From NCBI GenBank assembly GCA_903835275.1, contig CAILMK010000103.1, forward strand, positions 1 to 6,777: DNA of 6,777 nt, read 5' to 3'. The notes beneath the pieces were generated by a model. That model worked only from the letters and a program-made list of their open reading frames with translations. It did no database searches and was not told the DNA's origin. Shown here in pieces: positions 5,445 to 6,777 of the stretch. Positions within the stretch are counted from its first letter, which is position 1, and every line of letters starts with the position of its first letter. Both the position numbers and the translations under genes were made by a program. This stretch comes from an uncultured bacterium (lineage in GTDB: Bacteria > Bacteroidota > Bacteroidia > CAILMK01).

Positions 5445-6777
5445 TTAGTTGTAATGTTCATATCGTTTTGGATTTTCGAAAAAATACATTAAGAAAATTT
5501 TTTGATCTGTCCTCATCAGGTGAACCGGAGCCCTGTCCGTTGGATAAGATTGGTCATTGATATAAGTATAGTTCTCGATCCCACAACTGAACTGGTCCCA
5601 GATGCGTACAGCCAGCCTGGGTCTTAAAATAATCATGGTATTTACCTGTGGTAGCCCTACGTACGCATGAGCCCAATAATAATATGCAAGCATAGAAAGA
5701 CTTGTCAGTCTGCCTATGTTGAGGGTTCCTTCAAATTTTCCTTCAAAACCTGCACCATAGTGGTATTTCCTGAATGATGCAGTATCCAATCCGTAATCAA
5801 TGGCATTTGCTGCCAGTGGCACCGCAGCAATATGTATGGAAGTAAATAGAGTGGATTTAAAAATCAAGGGTATTTTAGAAACTGCTCCGACTCCAAAGCC
5901 TGCTGTTGCCACTTCAAAAAAGGGGTTATGCCAGTAATCGTAATGCTGGAATCCACCCACTAAAGATAGTGTATTTCCCAACTGTACATTTTGCCCGTAT
6001 AAAATTCCATACCCGCCTAAATTATCCATGACTTTATATTTTCCATAGTCAAAATCCGTCCTGAGCCTGAAAAAATCAAAAGGTTTGCGTTTCCTGGGTT
6101 CAAATGGATTGCCATAGTCTATTTGCAAATTAAGCATACCCACAGATTGTGTTTTGGCTGTTATACCATCAGCAGAATTGTGAACACCACCATAGAGGGT
6201 AAAATTTGCAGGCTCCTTCTGGTAGACTTCGTGAGGAGTTACACGGGTGGTTTTGCCCTGTATAAGACGGTTAATCCCCCTGATAGGATCTATTATGCCT
6301 GCACCAATTTCACGGAAGACCCGCTCCCTCCCTGTTTTAGTATCGTCAAGAATATTTGAACTCATCCGGTACAGTATCTCGCCAAGCAATGAGCCATTTA
6401 TGGTTGTATTTATTATATCATTATAAGACGGCAAGGTGTTTTCCCCGAAATATTCATAAAAAAAACTTCCTTCAAAAGAAAAGCACGCAGACTGGTAGTA
6501 ATTATAACCATCGGAACGACCTGCATTAAAAGTTAGGGATCCGGAGTAAGGATGTCCAAAAAAATTGATGCCGAATCCATCCACATCCCATACCCAACCT
6601 GTCTTCAGGTTATGGTGCCAGGAATTTAAACTGATGTGTGCATAATCCGCTTTTAATATATATCTATCCATTGCAACAGTAGCTGCATCAATGCTGAATG
6701 CTTCAAGCGCAGATTCCCAAAGGGGATATTTTTTATTGTATATGTAATCAACGTACACAAGGTCAACGAAAAAATCA
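5445..6777 (-). CDS. DUF3943 domain protein, probable outer-membrane beta-barrel (N-terminus outside the window)
   Basis: The frame is open to the right edge, showing 443 residues plus stop; the true start and any signal peptide are missing. A GTG at 6758 is internal, because the frame continues upstream of it as 'DFFVDL'. The DUF3943 signature is clear between visible residues 60 and 170: 'WDVDGFGINFFGHPYSG' (63-79), 'RSDGYNYYQS' (87-96), 'YEYFGENTLPSYNDI' (107-121), then 'GSLLGEILYRMSS' (128-140). The second half alternates aromatic and polar residues with Gly-rich turns, as in beta-strands of outer-membrane barrels. Family function is not known to me. The embedded His, Asp and Glu positions in the conserved core could form a site, but this is speculation. 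It is the first visible gene of a co-directional group with two PAP2 proteins, suggesting a shared envelope role. Confidence 0.85.
   Translation of the reverse strand, partial: DFFVDLVYVDYIYNKKYPLWESALEAFSIDAATVAMDRYILKADYAHISLNSWHHNLKTGWVWDVDGFGINFFGHPYSGSLTFNAGRSDGYNYYQSACFSFEGSFFYEYFGENTLPSYNDIINTTINGSLLGEILYRMSSNILDDTKTGRERVFREIGAGIIDPIRGINRLIQGKTTRVTPHEVYQKEPANFTLYGGVHNSADGITAKTQSVGMLNLQIDYGNPFEPRKRKPFDFFRLRTDFDYGKYKVMDNLGGYGILYGQNVQLGNTLSLVGGFQHYDYWHNPFFEVATAGFGVGAVSKIPLIFKSTLFTSIHIAAVPLAANAIDYGLDTASFRKYHYGAGFEGKFEGTLNIGRLTSLSMLAYYYWAHAYVGLPQVNTMIILRPRLAVRIWDQFSCGIENYTYINDQSYPTDRAPVHLMRTDQKIFLMYFFENPKRYEHYN

Noticed and set aside
6123..6359. Plus-strand open frame antisense to DUF3943
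   Set aside because: It overlaps the middle of the DUF3943 gene and has no supporting feature.
6756..6758. GTG start for the DUF3943 protein
   Set aside because: The reading frame continues upstream without a stop to the window edge and no signal peptide follows the GTG, so the real start is outside the window.

Overview
The window looks like chromosomal DNA from a member of the Bacteroidota, probably of the Chitinophagia/Sphingobacteriia type. This is inferred from four things: exported proteins with signal peptides ending in A-Q, a DUF3943 protein, a flippase of the 'NLLIKPFWILGIDR' type common in that phylum, and promoter-like TAnnTTTG boxes instead of Shine-Dalgarno sequences ahead of genes. 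Base composition is moderately AT-rich and even throughout. There are no insertion sequences, tRNA or rRNA genes, CRISPR arrays or broken genes.

Left part (1-2991, all minus strand): three tightly packed genes read right to left. They are a MATE/PST-type oligosaccharide flippase (Wzx-like), a Wzz-type chain-length or polysaccharide co-polymerase protein, and the N-terminal part of a polytopic Wzy/WaaL-like O-antigen polymerase or ligase that runs off the left edge. Adjacent genes overlap by 4 and 26 bases, so this is almost certainly one operon. Together they resemble the flip, length-control and polymerise/ligate half of a Wzy-dependent surface polysaccharide pathway. No glycosyltransferases are visible here.

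Middle (2992-3603): a 104-base divergent intergenic region separates the flippase from coaD (phosphopantetheine adenylyltransferase, coenzyme A synthesis), which is complete and has canonical catalytic residues. Each direction carries an exact TAnnTTTG box only 4-7 bases from the chosen ATG, so both transcripts may have almost no leader. coaD converges on the next cluster across 43 bases that hold a C5/G5/G5 repeat element.

Right part (3604-6777, minus strand): a second same-strand group read right to left. It consists of a DUF3943 protein (probable outer-membrane/envelope protein, 5' end cut by the window), a canonical exported PAP2 phosphatase, and a second exported PAP2 homologue whose first two motifs are altered (the catalytic Lys position is Pro, and PSGH is YSGH). 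The group may act on phosphorylated envelope lipids, possibly isoprenoid carriers or lipid A, but the substrate cannot be read from the sequence. The most noteworthy points are the degenerate/canonical PAP2 pair beside DUF3943, the divergent near-leaderless promoter pair, and the GC-rich repeat between convergent genes.
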